From: Helicoverpa zea
Taxonomy: Eukaryota > Arthropoda > Insecta > Lepidoptera > Noctuidae
Direction of reading: 5' to 3'
DNA: 64,000 nt
NCBI RefSeq assembly: GCF_022581195.2
Contig: NC_061467.1
Span: 7,068,001-7,132,000 of the forward strand
A program made the translations under genes and the position numbers. Shown here in pieces: positions 36,601 through 48,600 of this stretch (position 1 is its first letter; every line of letters begins with the position of its first letter). The notes under the pieces are model-generated. The model saw nothing but the letters and a program-made list of their open reading frames with translations. It searched no databases and was not told where the DNA came from.

Positions 36601-39600
36601 TCATATTAAAATATTCTTTCTGGTCTTGCTTTGAAAACAATATAAAAGGAATGGGAATTATATCAAATATACGAATGTCGTACTACCTTACTGTCGTATT
36701 TACCTTTGCTGCTGGAAGGGTGGCAACTCTGACCGGTCGATTTCGTCAAAGTCGCCGCTTTGCGGCATGCGTAGTAGTCCAGACCTGAGCAACATCATCG
36801 TCAGTCTTGCTATTAACCCTCTGCACAGCACAGGCCTCTTCTCATACAGAGATGGAATCAGAGTTAATCGCCAGATTTGCTCAGGATATTTTCACTGATT
36901 ACTGAGTCATTTGACTTCCTTAGAGCGAACAACCGCCGTGGCCGACAATCCGTCTTGACCCCATTTTTTATAATTATTTGTTTTACAATTGCCATGGTTC
37001 ATGCTAACCGAGAATTCATATTAAAATATTCTTTTTGGTCTTGCTTTGAAAACAATATAAAAGGAATGGGAATTATATCAAATATACGAATGTCGTACTA
37101 CCTTACTGTCGTATTTACCTTTGCTGCTGGAAGGGTGGCAACTCTGACCGGTCAATCTCGTCAAAGTTGCGCTTTTGCAGCATCATGCGTAGTAGTCTAG
37201 ACCTGAGCAACATCATCATCAGTCTTTTGATAATCTCTCTCTGTACAGCACAGGCCTCTTCTCATACAGAGAAGGAATCAGATATAATCTCCAGGTTTCC
37301 TCAGGATATTTTCGGTCTTTACAGAGTCATTTGAGCTCCATAGAGAAAACAGCCACCGTGGTCGATACTCGGTTTGGTCACCATTCTTATTTTGATTTTA
37401 TTGTTCGTTTGACATTTTATTTTGGATCATGCTAGCCCAGAAGTCATATTAAAATATTACTTCTGGTCTTGCTTTGAAAACAATATAAAAGGAATGGGAA
37501 TTATATCAAATATACGAATGTCGTACTACCTTACTGTCGTATTTACCTTTGCTGCTGGAAGGGTGGCAACTCTGACCGGTCGATTTCGTCAAAGTCGCCG
37601 CTTTGCGGCATGCGTAGTAGTCCAGACCTGAGCAACATCATCGTCAGTCTTGCTATTAACCCTCTGCACAGCACAGGCCTCTTCTCATACAGAGATGGAA
37701 TCAGAGTTAATCGCCAGATTTGCTCAGGATATTTTCACTGTTTACTGAGTCATTTGACTTCCTTAGAGCGAACAACCGCCGTGGCCGACAATCCGTCTTG
37801 ACCCCATTTTTTATAATTATTTGTTTTACAATTGCCATGGTTCATGCTAACCGAGAATTCATATTAAAATATTCTTTCTGGTCTTGCTTTGAAAACAATA
37901 TAAAAGGAATGGGAATTATATCAAATATACGAATGTCGTACTACCTTACTGTCGTATTTACCTTTGCTGCTGGAAGGGTGGCAACTCTGACCGGTCGATT
38001 TCGTCAAAGTCGCCGCTTTGCGGCATGCGTAGTAGTCCAGACCTGAGCAACATCATCGTCAGTCTTGCTATTAACCCTCTGCACAGCACAGGCCTCTTCT
38101 CATACAGAGATGGAATCAGAGTTAATCGCCAGATTTGCTCAGGATATTTTCACTGATTACTGAGTCATTTGACTTCCTTAGAGCGAACAACCGCCGTGGC
38201 CGACAATCCGTCTTGACCCCATTTTTTATAATTATTTGTTTTACAATTGCCATGGTTCATGCTAACCGAGAATTCATATTAAAATATTCTTTTTGGTCTT
38301 GCTTTGAAAACAATATAAAAGGAATGGGAATTATATCAAATATACGAATGTCGTACTACCTTACTGTCGTATTTACCTTTGCTGCTGGAAGGGTGGCAAC
38401 TCTGACCGGTCAATCTCGTCAAAGTTGCGCTTTTGCAGCATCATGCGTAGTAGTCTAGACCTGAGCAACATCATCATCAGTCTTTTGATAATCTCTCTCT
38501 GTACAGCACAGGCCTCTTCTCATACAGAGAAGGAATCAGATATAATCTCCAGGTTTCCTCAGGATATTTTCGGTCTTTACAGAGTCATTTGAGCTCCATA
38601 GAGAAAACAGCCACCGTGGTCGATACTCGGTTTGGTCACCATTCTTATTTTGATTTTATTGTTCGTTTGACATTTTATTTTGGATCATGCTAGCCCAGAA
38701 GTCATATTAAAATATTACTTCTGGTCTTGCTTTGAAAACAATATAAAAGGAATGGGAATTATATCAAATATACGAATGTCGTACTACCTTACTGTCGTAT
38801 TTACCTTTGCTGCTGGAAGGGTGGCAACTCTGACCGGTCGATTTCGTCAAAGTCGCCGCTTTGCGGCATGCGTAGTAGTCCAGACCTGAGCAACATCATC
38901 GTCAGTCTTGCTATTAACCCTCTGCACAGCACAGGCCTCTTCTCATACAGAGATGGAATCAGAGTTAATCGCCAGATTTGCTCAGGATATTTTCACTGAT
39001 TACTGAGTCATTTGACTTCCTTAGAGCGAACAACCGCCGTGGCCGACAATCCGTCTTGACCCCATTTTTTATAATTATTTGTTTTACAATTGCCATGGTT
39101 CATGCTAACCGTGAATTCATATTAAAATATTCTTTTTGGTCTTGTTTTGAAAACAATATAAAAGGAATGGGAATTATATCAAATATACGAATGTCGTACT
39201 ACCTTACTGTCGTATTTACCTTTGCTGCTGGAAGGGTGGCAACTCTGACCGGTCGATTTCGTCAAAGTCGCCGCTTTGCGGCATGCGTAGTAGTCCAGAC
39301 CTGAGCAACATCATCGTCAGTCTTGCTATTAACCCTCTGCACAACACAGGCCTCTTCTCATACAGAGATGGAATCAGAGTTAATCGCCAGATTTCCTCAG
39401 GATATTTTCGGTCTTTACAGAGTCATTTGAGCTCCATAGAGAAAACAGCCACCGTGGTCGATACTCGATTTGGTCACCATTCTTATTTTGATTTTATTTA
39501 AAATGGAATGAGCGTTAATCACCAGGGTTCCACAGGATATTTTCACTCTTTACTGAGTCATTTGACTTCCGTAGAGACAAACACCACCGTGGCCGATAAT

Positions 39601-42600
39601 CCGCCTGGACCCCGCTAACATTTTTATTTATTGATTGTTTGACAATTCATCATGGATCCTGCTAGCCCAGAAGTCATAATAAAATATTACTTCTGGTCTT
39701 GCTTTGAAAACAATATAAAAGGAATGGGAATAATATCAAATATACGAATGTCGTACTACCTTACTGTCGTATTTACCTTTGCTGCTGGAAGGGTGGCAAC
39801 TCTGACCGGTCGATTTCGTCAAAGTCGCCGCTTTGCGGCATGCGTAGTAGTCCAGACCTGAGCAACATCATCGTCAGTCTTGCTATTAACCCTCTGCACA
39901 GCACAGGCCTCTTCTCATACAGAGATGGAATCAGAGTTAATCGCCAGATTTGCTCAGGATATTTTCACTGTTTACTGAGTCATTTGACTTCCTTAGAGCG
40001 AACAACCGCCGTGGCCGACAATCCGTCTTGACCCCATTTTTTATAATTATTTGTTTTACAATTGCCATGGTTCATGCTAACCGAGAATTCATATTAAAAT
40101 ATTCTTTCTGGTCTTGCTTTGAAAACAATATAAAAGGAATGGGAATTATATCAAATATACGAATGTCGTACTACCTTACTGTCGTATTTACCTTTGCTGC
40201 TGGAAGGGTGGCAACTCTGACCGGTCGATTTCGTCAAAGTCGCCGCTTTGCGGCATGCGTAGTAGTCCAGACCTGAGCAACATCATCGTCAGTCTTGCTA
40301 TTAACCCTCTGCACAACACAGGCCTCTTCTCATACAGAGATGGAATCAGAGTTAATCGCCAGATTTCCTCAGGATATTTTCGGTCTTTACAGAGTCATTT
40401 GAGCTCCATAGAGAAAACAGCCACCGTGGTCGATACTCGATTTGGTCACCATTCTTATTTTGATTTTATTTAAAATGGAATGAGCGTTAATCACCAGGGT
40501 TCCACAGGATATTTTCACTCTTTACTGAGTCATTTGACTTCCGTAGAGACAAACACCACCGTGGCCGATAATCCGCCTGGACCCCGCTAACATTTTTATT
40601 TATTGATTGTTTGACAATTCATCATGGATCCTGCTAGCCCAGAAGTCATAATAAAATATTACTTCTGGTCTTGCTTTGAAAACAATATAAAAGGAATGGG
40701 AATAATATCAAATATACGAATGTCGTACTACCTTACTGTCGTATTTACCTTTGCTGCTGGAAGGGTGGCAACTCTGACCGGTCGATTTCGTCAAAGTCGC
40801 CGTTTTGACGCAACATGCGTAGTAGTCCAGACCTGAGCAACATCATCGTCAGTCTTGCTATTAACCCTCTGCACAGCACAGGCCTCTTCTCATACAGAGA
40901 AGGAATGAGCGTTAATCAGCAGGGTTCCTCGGGATATTTTCACTCTTTACTGAGTCATTTGACTTCCACAGAGAGAACAGCCACCGTGGTCGATACTCGG
41001 TTTGGTCTCGATTCTTATTTTAATTGCATTGTTTGTTTGTCAATTTCTTAGTTTATGCTTCCCGAGAAGTCACATAAAACATACTTTGGCCTTGCTTTGA
41101 AAGCCACATGAAAGGAATGTGAATGATTTCGAATATTATGAATGTAATGCATACAAGTGAGAATGTTACCTTGACTTGAAGGGCGGCAACTCTGACCGGT
41201 CGATCTCATCAAAGGTGCGACTATGGACTCCCAACCTAAGCAACATGATTATCAGTCTTTTGTTCTCGTCCCGCTGTAGAGCACAGGCCTCTTCTCATAT
41301 AGAGAAGGAATGAATGTTCATTACCACCTTTCATCGTGGCGGATTCCTCCAGGTTTCCTCACGAAGTTTTCAGTGTCTTCTCAGTCGTTGGTGATATCCT
41401 TGTAGAGATAGGCCTCTGAGGCTGTCAATCGGTCTGAATACTATTATTACCAATATTTTTCCCAATTTCGCCAATTTTCGCAAAATTCAATGCAATATTA
41501 CGGACAGTTTCGAGCTCGTGGAGGCAATTTGCCTATACCAATTTTTCATAATATGTTTTTCATCGATCTCTTTGGGAATATATTTCTACGTCTTCAAAAC
41601 ACTGTATTTAAGTTTACCTTGACTTGAAAGGTGGTAACTGTGACGCGTCGATCTCGTCAAAGTTGCGCTTTTGCAGCCACACGTGAAGTGCAGACCTGGG
41701 CAACATAATCATCAGTCTGTTGGAACTGTCTCGCTGCAGGTCACAGGCCTCTTCTCATACCAAGAAGGAATGACAATAATCACCACGCTGGCTCCAGTCC
41801 AGTCCAGGTTTATGGTTTCTTCAAGAAGTTTTTTCTTCACCATTACTCAGTCCTTGGTGTCCAAAATTCACTCACTTTAGACAATAATTTACACACTAGG
41901 TACTTTAGAAGTAACATTGGTACTTACCTGACTGGTAATCGAAACCACCAGTTTAAGTTTACCTTGACTTGAAGGGCGGCATCTCAGATGCATCGATCTC
42001 GTCGAAGTTGTTGCGCTTTTGCACCAAGGTGTTCAGTCCAGACCTGGGTAACATAAAAGTGGATTATTTTCATTCGAAAACTAACAAATGAATCGTATTT
42101 ATTCTTTACGAACGAACTGTATTTATTTATTTACATATTGCAAGTTACATACATATTATGTACATCATATAAAAAAAGTTTTATTAAAAAGCAGTAATAG
42201 TTAACTCAAGCCTATTGTTTTAGGACGCTACTTAGACTGGTAGTGGAGTTTGACTCGTGAGTAAAAACGGTCTTTGAACCCTGCTTACACAGGTGCACAA
42301 TTAAGGTAAGTTATGTTAAATGAATATGTAATGTATTTCCGTACGGGTAAGAGTAGCGCTTGGCGGAAAGATACGGCATTTGTGACAGGTCAATCTCGTC
42401 GAAGTTGCGCTTTTGTACTAACGGCTCCAGCCCAGACCTGGGAAAAATACCCAAATGATTAAAATTGAATATAAATTAGCACATCTATTCTCCAGCAATA
42501 AACATTATCAACAATTTATGTTAAGGACTTAGTTATCTCATAGAGATTCTACCGTATCAATGTTTACTGTCTTTATAGTGAGTCAAGCTTACACAGGTTA

Positions 42601-45600
42601 ATGTATAAATATTAAAGTTAATTCCATACGAGTAAGTGAAGCGCTTGGACTGCAAGAGCGGCATTTGTGACAGGTCGATCTCGTCGAAGTTGCGTTTCTG
42701 CACGAACGTGTTTAGTCCAGACCTGGGTAACACAAAGCAGTATTAATTTTGAACTACACCTGGATTCGATTAGTTCATCATTCCAATTTTAAAAATGGAT
42801 TGGAATGATGAACTAACATAAGGTTTCTTGTAAGCATATAGGAATGTAGGTACACGGCAAATCTACTGGTCGAGACAACAGCGAGGTGAAGCTCATGCAG
42901 AGTTTACACGAAGCTAGTAATGATGGCGCTAGTCCTGCGGAGGTCACGGGCTAGAAGGTAGTCAGGCGCTCTATTTTCGGCAGTGCTTGAAAAACTGTGG
43001 CTTATACCAAGACAGCGATGGTTGCCAGTCTTATTGGTAGCCAGTGTTGATTTTGTGTAAACTTCGCCCCGTACCGGACATTGTATAGCACCGTGACATA
43101 GCGGTGCCGTATAAATATGTCCACAAGCTTTCATAGTGACCCATACAATACTGACACGGTGAAATTACCGTAGATTTGTGAACAAGAGACCTTAGAACCC
43201 CATCTTGATTCCAATTTTGGAAACAATTGCTACGCTATACTATTTAAGACAATAGGGGCAATTTATTTTACGAAACAGTGAATGGACCGAGCAATTTCAT
43301 ATCATTAATGCTGTTTACATTTACCGCATTTTGTGAAGGAAATCCCTTGTGTACACTACATAATAAGTAATTGCCTGTTTATCAGTTTCACAGGTCATGT
43401 TAAAATTGTTTATGGCTTCTTTGTAAATGGAAAATAAATATTTGGAAATGGAAATACTTACGTCGCTATGACACAGATTGCGTTTAACGATAAGTCCTGT
43501 TTTGGGGTATAAATAGATTGACTGTATCGTAGATATAATTTCAAATCTACTCGTTTGGATTATTATTCATGTTCTTGTCTAAAATATTAACTCGAGTAGA
43601 CTGGACATTCGTTTTATTTTTCATCGTGACTACAAAGTATAAACTAAGAATGCGTGCAAGCATGCGGTACCGAGAAACTATAACGTACAATAAAGCAACT
43701 AATTACTCCATAATAGCCTGCGGTTTTAATATTTTAAATTTTATTAAAATAATGAACTGAACTTGCTATTAAAGTGTTGCGAAATAAACTGTCAAAGCAA
43801 TTCTACCCGTATCGGTCAATTGAACGTACACATCATTATATCGAAATATTCAATTCTTTTCGCATGAAACCAGATAATTTAATAAATCTATAGCTCAGTA
43901 TTTTATGGTGTTGACATTAGGCTACATCATTATACATACTTACGTACCTGTATATCTTTTGTTTTGTATCGCGTAATTTAACACTTAATACAGAAAATGA
44001 AGGAACAATTTGGATTTACGCAAGAAAGTGACAGGCTAAGCCCGCTAAGTAACTCTAAAGTTAATTAGAATAACGTCAGGATAAGTTTTGTATGTACTTG
44101 TGATCTTCAACGTTAATCCAAGCAGGCCTTTCATTTGCAATTCGGTTCATTAAACTCGCTCTAATACGTTCGTAGTAGCTGTAGTTGAAATGAAGTGTAA
44201 TAGGTTACAGCAAAATAGAAGGGAAGTTGAAGCGAAATAGAAAAAAGAGCCTTACCGGTCGATCTCATCGAAATTGCGCTTAGGGAAGCCATCTCCGTAA
44301 TATCCGCCGTACGGACTGCGGCCAAACATTCATATTAGATTCATGCAACATTTTTAATAAGTACTGTTTGCTCCAATTTGAAACTGCGCTTAAGAGAAGT
44401 AAGAAGAAGAGAAGTAGAAAGGATAAAACAACCAACTAACAAATAGGTACAATTTGCTTGAATGATATTTCTAAATAGTCAGACCAGGTTACAGGACCAG
44501 AAGTTTCAGTAATAATTTTCTCAAAAAGGAAACACCAAGTAATTGAATATGTTCAAGAATGTTCCATATAATTTATTTTGTAGATATCTAATGTTCCTTT
44601 TTTAAACGTTCTTGTTTACTGTGCAATATGTTTGTACCTATTCTATGCATCGCCGCGGGATGTCCCATGCTTAGCGAAACTCAGTCCAAGGGAGCATGGC
44701 ATAATCACTTCAATCACGTAATTGGGTATTGAATCAGATAACATTTTATATGCGACCTGAATACGCATCTCTTATGTGTTTACACATGACAAATGATATA
44801 GGTAGGTTCAGGGAAAACGAAAAGATAATTAAGTTGAAATAACAAACGTATTTTTAGTAAAAGGCCCACCAGTGGGTGTTTACCCAATGAACTATTCTAA
44901 CAATCTCATTAAAATTAGGTTTTGGCAGAGAATATCTTACAATATGAAATTGAAATTTCTTCGAATTTGGTTTGTTTTGCGTGGTTTGGTAATTAAATGT
45001 TTTTACGTTATATTGGACTAGAGTACGCGGAGTGTTTGTTTAGCCGTTATACTTACCTAGCAAATCGTCTGGAGATAAGGTAGGGCACGTACCCAGAGTG
45101 ACGTATCTCTCGAACTTTCCGGACTAAGGCACCGCCGTCGCTAGCGTCCACAGCAGCAGTCTTGTGGCCTATGTGCATGCAATCCAACAGTAAGACAAAG
45201 AAGACTCTAGTCTTCACGAATACTACAGACAATTTATTAGTAGACAGTCTTACCTGCTTGAAGACTTTTGTTGAATTACAGTCACAGATTAGGAATTAAA
45301 ATTCAAAATGGTTTGTTAGTGTTTGGTATAAGTTGTTAAATGTTAGATAAATAAGAAAACAATGTCCGAGGTTGCGAAGTATTTATATTAAAAACATCAA
45401 CACCAAATGATAAACAATGACAAAATTCAAATATTTTTTTCTTTTTAATATCACATTTTATACGTTGTATAAGAAAATATTTCCAAGGGTAGAATAACTA
45501 TGATAGTGATGAACGGTTATTTAGACAAAGTTGGAGCCTTCTATAGATACAGTTCACGAACTAAGTTGCCTCCGCCCAAAGAATCCAGGTTTCTCATCAC

Positions 45601-48600
45601 AAGGTTGGGACCGCCGATGGAGTCGAGGGAACGAACTAAGTTGCCTCCGCCCAAAGAATCCAGATTCCTCATCACAAGGTTGGGACCGCCGATGGAGTCG
45701 AGGGAACGAACTAAGTTGCCTCCGCCCAAAGAATCCAGATTCCTCATCACAAGGTTCGGACCGCCGATGGAGTCGAGGGAACGAACTAAGTTGCCTCCGC
45801 CCAAAGGATCCAGGTTCCTCTTCACAAGGTTGGGACCACCGATGGAGTCGAGGGAACGAACTAAGTTGCCTCCGCCCAAAGAATCCAGGTTCCTCTTCAC
45901 AAGATTGGGACCGCCGATGGAGTCGAGGGAACGAACTAAGTTGCCTCCGCCCAAAGAATCCAGGTTCCTCTTCACAAGATTGGGACCCCCGATGGAGTCG
46001 AGGGAACGAACTAAGTTGCCTCCGCCCAAAGAATCCAGGTTCCTCTTCACAAGATTGGGACCCCCGATGGAGTCGAGGGAACGAACTAAGTTGCCTCCGC
46101 CCAAAGAATCCAGGTTCCTCTTCACAAGATTGGGACCCCCGATGGAGTCGAGGGAACGAACTAAGTTGCCTCCGCCCAAAGAATCCAGGTTCCTCTTCAC
46201 AAGGTTGGGACCACCGAGCTGGTCAAGGTTCTTCTTTACAAAGTTGCCGCCACCAAGGGAGTCAACATATCTGGAGTACAACCTTTTTTCCACTTCAGCA
46301 TCTCTACCCACAAGAGTGGAACCTCCGATTCCGTTCAAGTTCCCATTGGCTCTGCCTACTAGGGTGTAGCCCCTGATTCCGTGAGTGTTCCTGCCTTGGC
46401 CGTAATGTAACTCTCTGCCGGCTAAGGAACTGCCTCCAAGGTTGCCAAGGTTCCTGCCCAATAGAGAGCTTCCACCGAGGCCGTTGGTGTTACGCCCGAG
46501 TAGTGAATTGCCACCGAGGCCATTTAAGTTGCGGTCTTCATACTTATTTTCGTAATGTAAGAGGTATCGTAGGAAGTCTTCAAGTTCTTTTTGATTATAT
46601 CCTGTAACAATTTCAAGCAGTCTTAGCTTTACGCCAAAATGTGTTCGTAGATAACAAAGACGAACATTCATGAACATTTATGTGCATTAACGTGAATTTT
46701 TACTTACCACTTATAGTGCAGAAACATGTATGCACCGTGAACTAAAGCTTCGTGATTCAATCTTGTGCATAAACGAACATAGTGATTGGTGCAATATTCC
46801 GTCACCTGAATGATTTTGGTGCACAAATACGATTAATTAACAAACTAAGTGCATTTGGACGTAGATATTTTAATTTGAATTGTGAGTGTTATTAAGTTAG
46901 AACTGTGCAGAGGTTTTGAGTGCAGTTGTGAATTTGTGAAAAACGTCATTTGATCAGGGTTAAGTCCTTTGCTATCAAATCAGACGTTGGACGTCACAAA
47001 ACATAAATAACGAAGTGTGCTGAACGTTTATATGGTGTTGTTTTCTAATAATAATAATGGTGCACATAAACTGTGTTCATACGTACAGGTACTCTAATGT
47101 GCCTTTTATAATCAATATATGGATCACTTTTATATAAAAAACCCGTTAAATTACACAAATTCACGGTTGTAATAGGGAAACTTAAGTTTTAATCCAATAT
47201 TGATTATATCTTTCAAGTCCCGGTTAGTTTCGTTTGGTTTATTAAGTGCCAGGTAAGGTATCACAGTGTGAGCATTCTGTGTTACAGATTGAATAATGAA
47301 TAACTGTTGAAGTTAGTTATATTCGCATTAGAGTGCGTGTGGCTAGGGACTGACTTACCGCTGGCATCGAAGCGTTCCGCGGAGTTGTGCTCGCTGCCAC
47401 TTACGTCCTGCTCCTGATGGAATTAACAGTACATTAATTATAATTATTAAGTTTCTACGGTGAAGAGGACCATAGGGATAATAATATTGAAAAATAATTA
47501 ACGTACGTACTAAGTATATAAGGTATGCACATTGATTGCATATTCAAGTTGGATTGCGGATTGGAGCGTTCAGTTTATAAAAGATATTTTTTTTACAAAA
47601 TACATCTATGTTGTTTATTGTGAATATAAGAACCTATTTGGGATGTGCTATATACACATTATCCAAGCGGTTTATTCTGTGGTTTACCGAGCGTCCCAGG
47701 AAATTAACTTGACTAAATGATCCTTCTTTTGCTAATTTACGTCATTTGAGGAAACTTGCCGCTAAACAACATTTCAACATTATGTAATTGTACGGGATTT
47801 TGGAAATCACACGGATTTAGTTTGCAATAAACATACACATAGGGTCATATGTTATGTTATAAGTTCCCAAACGGACGTTTATTATGTTCACCTGTTTACG
47901 AATTGACGGTCCCCAGTAAATTTATGTACATTATATGAAGTTCTCAGTTTATGAATAAGTTTTGCTCAACTACGCACAAAATGGATTCCAAACAATCTCT
48001 TGACTATAAATCTCAAAACCCATAGATGTGATTATCCTATAGGAGTAACTGTGTAGGGTAACTAAATGAATCTATGTGTAGGCTTTTGGTAATGTCGGCA
48101 AGTAGTTACTTATTTAAATAGCAATGGCTTCATAAATTAGTATTAACCACTGAGTTTCTAAGCATTTTTCCCTTTTATCGATAAATCATAATCACTCCTA
48201 CGCTAATATATTTAAATTGTATCAATTAAGTCAATCGACTACAGACCGATTAGTATCGGAATGGAGGCTTAATTTGATATTATATTTTCTCGTTACGCGT
48301 TACGAGCCTACCAATCAGAATTATTTTGTTCTGTCAATTAATATTCTGCCAGTACTGTAATTATGGGATATACGCCCGAATTCAGAATTGCGTGAAGCGA
48401 CGAAATGAAAAACTCTAGCGAAATTTGTTCAATTTAAACAATTCAGCGATTTTTGAATAATCTTCTATAAAATGGAGACATTTTAACGGGTCGCTGGATT
48501 GACTAACTGTTCTAAGTAGTGGCTTTTACTGGCCTTATTAATGGCCTCGACTGTAGCGCTGCTCTACCTAACATTAGTTCATCTTTGTATAAGAAGATAT

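Larger units (their letters stand above)
31770..40832 (-). repeat. Tandem array of 21 orcokinin-A exon units
   Basis: Each unit is one small exon plus an intron of about 330-480 bp. Exon types: type a (13 exons, 81 bp, core preceded by MPQSGD): 32632-32712, 33344-33424, 34187-34267, 34602-34682, 35445-35525, 36289-36369, 36704-36784, 37547-37627, 37962-38042, 38805-38885, 39220-39300, 39777-39857, 40192-40272. Type b (5 exons, 84 bp, core preceded by MMLQKR): 33759-33842, 35017-35100, 35861-35944, 37119-37202, 38377-38460. One intermediate (RQNGDF) at 40749-40832, and two edge exons at 31770 and 32239. Higher-order repeat a-b-a of about 1258 bp recurs (b spacing 1258, 844, 1258, 1258), plus a 972-bp repeat at 39.65-41.0 kb. 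All exons keep AG and GT sites and open frames. Confidence 0.92.

Noticed and set aside
31770..40832. CRISPR-like look of short repeated blocks with spacers
   Set aside because: The repeats are exons of 81-84 bp in a eukaryotic gene with splice sites, and the spacers are repeats too.
32468..41051. Many repeated plus-strand frames of 63-108 codons
   Set aside because: They recur because the exon-intron units are tandem; they cross minus-strand exons and the intronic transposon fragment and have no independent coding features.
45500..46376. Two long plus-strand open frames (281 and 289 codons) across the B repeat
   Set aside because: They are shadows of the 75-bp in-frame repeat on the minus strand, where the orcokinin-B peptides and correct splice site lie.
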